Positions 53,001 through 64,000 of a stretch of DNA of 64,000 bases are shown here, in pieces. Origin of the DNA: Streptomyces hygroscopicus (GTDB taxonomy: Bacteria; Actinomycetota; Actinomycetes; Streptomycetales; Streptomycetaceae); NCBI GenBank assembly GCA_002021875.1, contig CP018627.1, forward strand, positions 1,798,001 to 1,862,000. The letters run 5' to 3'. A program made the translations under genes and the position numbers. Position 1 is the stretch's first letter, and the number at the start of each line of letters is the position of its first letter. A model generated the notes under the pieces. It was not told the DNA's origin and ran no database searches. It saw only the letters and a program-made list of their open reading frames with translations.

Positions 53001-56000
53001 GCCAGCCGTATCTCGGCGAACACCTCGTCGCCGCGCAGCCAGGCGGCCCGCAGGCCCCGGAAGGCCGGGCCGTAGCCGAAGCCGCCCGCCGCGAACCGCT
53101 CGTACATGTCGCTGACGTCGAGTTCGGTGGCATCCGCCGGAGGCCACGCGGTCAGCTCCGCGGGGGTGGCCGGGGCGGCGGTGGCGAGCGTGCCGGTGGC
53201 GTGCGGGGTCCACGGCTCGCCGAACCCGGCGCCCTCGGGGCGGGAGTGGACGTTCAGCGGGCGCCGTCCGCTCTCGTCGGGTTCCCCGGCGGTCACCCGG
53301 AGGGTGAGCGCGCCACGGGCGGGGAGGATGAGCGGCGCCTGGAGGGTCAGCTCCTCGACCTGGTCGCAGCCGACCTGGTCACCGGCCTGGACCGCCAGCT
53401 CCAGGAAGGCGGTGCCGGGGAAGAGGACCGTGCCGGAGACGGCGTGGTCGGCCAGCCAGGGCTGGGCGGCCAGGGACAGCCGGCCGGTGAGCACCAGGCC
53501 GTCGGTGTCGGCCAGTTCGACGGCGGCACCCAGCAGCGGATGCCCGGCGGCGCCGAGACCGGCCGAGGCCACATCGCCCACGGTGGCGGGCGCGTCCAGC
53601 CAGTAGCGCTGGCGCTGGAAGGCGTACGTGGGCAGCTCCACCCGGCGGGCGCCACGGCCCGCGAACACCTTCTCCCAGTCCACCTCGCCGCCATGGGCAT
53701 ACACCCGGCCGACCCCGGCCAGCAGCGACTCGGCCTCACCCCGGTCCTTGCGCAGCAGCGGGACGAACGCGACGTCATCGGTGCCGGAGACGCACTCCTG
53801 TCCCATCACGGACAGCACACCGACCGGGCCCAACTCGACATAGCGGGTCACGCCCTGGTCCTCGAGGAACCGCATGCCGTCCTGGAACCGCACCGGCTGC
53901 CGCACATGGCGCACCCAGTAGTCGGGCGTGCACAGCTCCTCGGCCGCCGCCTGGCCGGTCACATTGGACACCACCGCGATCCGTGGGGTGGCGTAGGACA
54001 GCTCGCCGACGACCTTGGCGAACTCCTCGAGCATGGGGTCCAACAGCGGCGAGTGGGCGGCGACGCCGACCCGCAGCCGCTTGCTCTGGACGCCCACCGC
54101 TTCCGCGATCCGCAGGACGGTCTTCTCGTCACCGGAGATCACCGTGGCGGCCGGGCCGTTGACCGCGCCCAGGGCCACCTGGTCCTCGTGGCCCGCCAGA
54201 TGGGGCAGCACCTCGGCCTCGCCGGTCTGCAGCGAGACCATCGCGCCTCCGGCGGGCAGCGCGTCCATCAGCCGGCCCCGGGCCGCGACCAGCGCACAGG
54301 CGTCCGGCAGCGAGAACACGCCCGCCACATGCGCCGCCGCCAGCTCGCCCACCGAGTGGCCGACCAGGAAGTCCGCGGTCACGCCCCAGGATTCCAGCAG
54401 CCGGTACAGCGCCACCTCGACGGCGAAGAGGCCGGTCTGGGTGTAGAGGGTCCGGTCGAGCAGCTCCGCGTCCTCGCCGAAGACCACGTCGCGCACCGCG
54501 TGCTCGACATGGCCGTCCAGGTGGCGGTCGAGTTCGGCGCAGACGGTGTCGAACGCGGCGGCGAAGACCGGGAAGGCGGTGTGCAGGGCGCGTCCCATGC
54601 CGAGCCGCTGTGCGCCCTGCCCGGTGAACAGGAACGCCGTCTTGCCCGCGCCGGCCACCGCGCCGGGCGTGACACCGGACGCCAACTGGTCGAGTTCGCC
54701 GAGCAGTTCGGCACGGTTCGATCCCACGACCACCGCGCGGTGGGTGAAGGCGGAGCGGGTGAGCGCCAGCGAGTAGCCGATGTCCACGGTGGACGGCTCG
54801 GGCGCGCCCGCCACATACGACCGCAGTCGCGCGGCCTGAGCCCGCAGGGCCTCCTCGGTCCGCCCCGACAGCGGCCACGGCACCAGGTCACAGGCGGCGT
54901 ACCCGGTGTCCGCGGGGGCCTCGGTCTCGGTCTCGGTCTCGGGCTCCTCGGCGGGGGCCTGTTCCAGGATCACATGGGCGTTGGTGCCGCTGAATCCGAA
55001 GGCGGACACGGCGGCGCGGCGCGGCCGCTCGGTGTCCGGCTCGGGCCACGGCCTGGCCTCGGCCAGCAGCCGTACCGCGCCCGACTCCCAGTCGACGTTG
55101 GGTGTCGGCTCCTCGGCGTGCAGTGTCCTGGGCAGCACGCCGTGGCGCAGCGCCAGCACGGTCTTGATGATCCCGCCGACGCCCGCGGCGGCCTGGGTGT
55201 GGCCGATGTTGGACTTCAAGGAGCCGAGCCACAGCGGGCGGTCCTCGGGGCGGTCCTGGCCGTAGGTGGCGAGCAGGGCCCCGGCCTCGATGGGGTCGCC
55301 GAGCGAGGTGCCGGTGCCGTGTGCCTCGACCGCGTCCACATCGGCGGCGGTGAGCCCCGCGTCCGCCAGCGCCTGCCGGATGACGCGCTGCTGGGAGGGG
55401 CCGTTGGGGGCGGTGAGCCCGCTGCTGGCGCCGTCCTGGTTGGTGGCGGAGCCGCGGACGACCGCGAGCACCCGGTGGCCGTTCTCCCGCGCGTCGGACA
55501 GCCGCTCCACGAGCAGCATGCCCACGCCCTCGCCCCAGCCGGTGCCGTCGGCGGACGCGGCGAACGCCTTGCAGCGGCCGTCGGAGGCGAGCCCGCGCTG
55601 CCGGCTGAAGTCCACGAAGGCCACCGGTGTGGACATCACCATCGAGCCGCCGACGAGGGCGAGTTCGCACTCCCCGCGGCGCAGCGCCTGCGCGGCGAGA
55701 TGCAGGGCCACCAGCGAGGACGAGCAGGCGGTGTCCACGGTGACCGCGGGGCCTTCGAGACCGAAGGTGTAGGCGATACGGCCGGAGGCGATGCTGCCGG
55801 AACCACCGCTGCCGACGTATCCCTCGACATCGTCGGGCACCTGGCGCAGCCGGGTCGCGTAGTCCTGGTACATCACCCCGGCGAAGACCCCGGTGCGGCT
55901 GCCGCGCAGCGTGGCCGGGTCGATCCCGGCCCGCTCCAGGGCCTCCCACCCGGTCTCCAGCAGCAGCCGCTGCTGCGGGTCCATGGCCAGGGCCTCGCGC

Positions 56001-56338
56001 GGGGAGATGCCGAAGAACGCGGGGTCGAAGTGGTCGGCGTCGGTGACGAAGCCGCCTTCCCGCGCATAGCTCGTCCCCGGCTTGTCCGGGTCCGGGTCGT
56101 AGAGGGCCTCCAGGTCCCAGCCCCGGTCGGCGGGGAACTCGGTGACCGCGTCACGGCCGTTCGCCACCAGCTCCCACAGGTCCTCAGGGGACGCCACACC
56201 GCCGGGGTAGCGGCAGGCCATCCCGACGATGGCGATGGGCTCGTGGTCCTTGGCCTCGGCCTCCTGAAGGCGCTGGCGAGTGCGGTGCAAATCCGTGGTC
56301 ACTCGCTTGAGGTAGTCGCGGAGCTTTGCCTCGCTCAC
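50090..56338 (-). CDS. Type I PKS, terminal module KS-AT-DH-KR-ACP-TE
   Basis: 2082 aa from GTG 56338. N-terminal docking coiled coil (1-32). KS 33-460 with C205, H340, H380. AT about 565-860 with GHSVG (S662) and the specificity tetrad VAAH (759-762) in place of HAFH/YASH. DH about 932-1200 with H965 (HxxxGxxxxP intact) and D1131. KR about 1420-1610 with LDD (1512-1514, B-type) and Y1569. ACP Ser1739. TE about 1855-2082 with S1932 in GSSAGG, D1959 and H2055. There is no ER. The module adds two carbons and leaves a 2,3-double bond before release. It fits the last elongation step of elaiophylin, whose TE also dimerises the chain. Confidence 0.95.
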   Translation of the reverse strand: MSEAKLRDYLKRVTTDLHRTRQRLQEAEAKDHEPIAIVGMACRYPGGVASPEDLWELVANGRDAVTEFPADRGWDLEALYDPDPDKPGTSYAREGGFVTDADHFDPAFFGISPREALAMDPQQRLLLETGWEALERAGIDPATLRGSRTGVFAGVMYQDYATRLRQVPDDVEGYVGSGGSGSIASGRIAYTFGLEGPAVTVDTACSSSLVALHLAAQALRRGECELALVGGSMVMSTPVAFVDFSRQRGLASDGRCKAFAASADGTGWGEGVGMLLVERLSDARENGHRVLAVVRGSATNQDGASSGLTAPNGPSQQRVIRQALADAGLTAADVDAVEAHGTGTSLGDPIEAGALLATYGQDRPEDRPLWLGSLKSNIGHTQAAAGVGGIIKTVLALRHGVLPRTLHAEEPTPNVDWESGAVRLLAEARPWPEPDTERPRRAAVSAFGFSGTNAHVILEQAPAEEPETETETEAPADTGYAACDLVPWPLSGRTEEALRAQAARLRSYVAGAPEPSTVDIGYSLALTRSAFTHRAVVVGSNRAELLGELDQLASGVTPGAVAGAGKTAFLFTGQGAQRLGMGRALHTAFPVFAAAFDTVCAELDRHLDGHVEHAVRDVVFGEDAELLDRTLYTQTGLFAVEVALYRLLESWGVTADFLVGHSVGELAAAHVAGVFSLPDACALVAARGRLMDALPAGGAMVSLQTGEAEVLPHLAGHEDQVALGAVNGPAATVISGDEKTVLRIAEAVGVQSKRLRVGVAAHSPLLDPMLEEFAKVVGELSYATPRIAVVSNVTGQAAAEELCTPDYWVRHVRQPVRFQDGMRFLEDQGVTRYVELGPVGVLSVMGQECVSGTDDVAFVPLLRKDRGEAESLLAGVGRVYAHGGEVDWEKVFAGRGARRVELPTYAFQRQRYWLDAPATVGDVASAGLGAAGHPLLGAAVELADTDGLVLTGRLSLAAQPWLADHAVSGTVLFPGTAFLELAVQAGDQVGCDQVEELTLQAPLILPARGALTLRVTAGEPDESGRRPLNVHSRPEGAGFGEPWTPHATGTLATAAPATPAELTAWPPADATELDVSDMYERFAAGGFGYGPAFRGLRAAWLRGDEVFAEIRLAQEQQPAAAAYGIHPALLDASLHGIALGTLFAGEDPETAQGRLPFSWTGMSLHAAGADEVRVRISPAGEDTVALAVADPTGRPVATIEGLLLRKMTGDQLSGARAASNEALFQLDWPALAGSDPATPLTRAALVGDDGLEVTESLFAAGVHLESYVDLESLGAAVDAGTAAPAAVLVCCQAGPGAPADAVRASLGTALELAQNWSADERFADSRLVFVTRGAVATAPGADVTDLPGAAVWGLVRSAQSENPDRFTLVDLDEHEESVRALPALLPSGEPQLALRAGQAHTPRLARAQGETGATRALDPEGTVLITGATGTLGGLLARHLVTRHGVRHLLLTSRRGPAAEGAGRLRDELTALGATVTVAACDTADRDAVAALVAQVPGDHPLTGVFHTAGVLDDGVLSSLTPERMDTVLRPKADAVLHLHEATRELDLAAFVLFSSAAGVLGGAGQGNYAAANGFLDAFAQTRRAQGLPAHSLAWGLWAQTSTMTGTADTAGAARSGVAALTSEQGMELLDTALALDTPLLIPMRLDLAALRANAGSGSVPLLLRGLVRAPARRAGATTRAGSPGGESALRERLAGLTESEQEAVLVELVRTQVATVLGHPDPSAIGATHEFVDSGFDSLTAVELRNRLNAATGLRLPATLVFDHETPTDLAARLRSDLAAVRQSGPSVETPTGTTAAAAGESTTLSALYTQAFETGKWKEIFDLLHATAALRPRFSATSELAKLPTPVRLSKGPAEQHMFCFSSCLAVAGIHQYARFAASQRGRRDVSALALPGFGRGEPLPETADAVVAAQAEAVAKAADGAPIVLLGSSAGGWFAHAAAGHLERMGIQPTAVVLVDTYVPKSSILNQFGLSLMDGMTEREGVFVTMDDDRLSAMGWYLNLFGSWDPEPIATPTLLVRALEPLSTGSLKLEELPDWRSFWELPHDIVDVRGNHFTMMEDHSLPTAQAIEDWLESLPRDGA
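53488..53787 (-). repeat. 300-bp near-identical tract, copy 1 (terminal module)
   Basis: Matches 59091-59390 with about four differences, far above the similarity of the surrounding domains. It covers the AT-DH linker and the start of DH. Confidence 0.85.
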
Positions 56339-56379
56339 CGTGTACCGCCCATCTCTTTGATTTCCAACTCCGGGTACTG

Positions 56380-64000
<7,621 letters not shown>

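Noticed and set aside
54050..54070. VAAH taken as proof of an ethylmalonyl-specific AT linked to ccr
   Set aside because: Ethylmalonyl ATs usually show other tetrads (TAGH-like), the active site is GHSVG, and the product logic places the ethyl branch in an early module outside the window.

Overview
The window is high-GC DNA with dense, often ATGA/GTGA-overlapping operons, Tat and lipoprotein signals, a SpoIIE-type phosphatase, CseBC-like two-component proteins, PaaX and LacI regulators and a modular type I polyketide synthase. All of this points to a Streptomyces chromosome. The polyketide locus at the right has the gene content expected for elaiophylin (a glycosylated, C2-symmetric macrodiolide), which would suggest a member of the S. 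violaceusniger/hygroscopicus group. That species hint is an inference.

Layout. 1-12.4 kb: a Lys/Ala-rich repeat protein cut by the left edge, an orphan PAS-LuxR regulator, a CseA/CseB/CseC-like lipoprotein and two-component set followed by a class A penicillin-binding protein whose transpeptidase half has lost its catalytic motifs, a stand-alone cytochrome oxidase subunit I, an ECF sigma factor with its membrane partner, a Fpg/Nei glycosylase and a SpoIIE phosphatase. 12.4-19.1 kb: a probable Cys-containing leader peptide ahead of a glutathione-transferase-like gene, Mut7-C and YihY/BrkB genes, and a three-gene leftward operon (16-Cys double-psi-barrel-like protein, Tat-exported protein, MauE-like membrane protein) facing a LacI regulator. 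19.1-34.7 kb: a PaaX/AidB/enoyl-CoA hydratase set with a shared operator candidate, then mostly single-function genes (PT-repeat protein, DUF4239, P450, metallophosphoesterase, Usp, dodecin, PI-PLC, SDR, transketolase, NDH-2, flavin monooxygenase), with two 18-bp tandem arrays at gene 3' ends. 34.8-38.7 kb: a second Fpg/Nei gene and, divergent from it, a 937-residue fusion of a catalase-like domain to a dioxygenase/cyclooxygenase-like haem peroxidase, with altered distal residues in both halves.

38.7-64 kb is one biosynthetic locus, all on the minus strand and running off the right edge. It holds crotonyl-CoA carboxylase/reductase (ethylmalonyl-CoA supply), four deoxysugar genes (2,3-dehydratase, aldo/keto reductase, 4-ketoreductase, 3,5-epimerase), a glycosyltransferase, an ABC exporter with its own two-component system, a type II thioesterase and the last three PKS modules. 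The visible modules read KR-ACP | KS-AT-DH-KR-ACP || KS-AT-DH-KR-ACP-TE. They predict a hydroxyl followed by a 2,4-dienoate released by a thioesterase, as in the elaiophylin half-molecule. Two promoters in this locus share a 13-bp box and a CCCCTA pair at 13-bp spacing, which looks like the binding site of a cluster regulator not present in the window.
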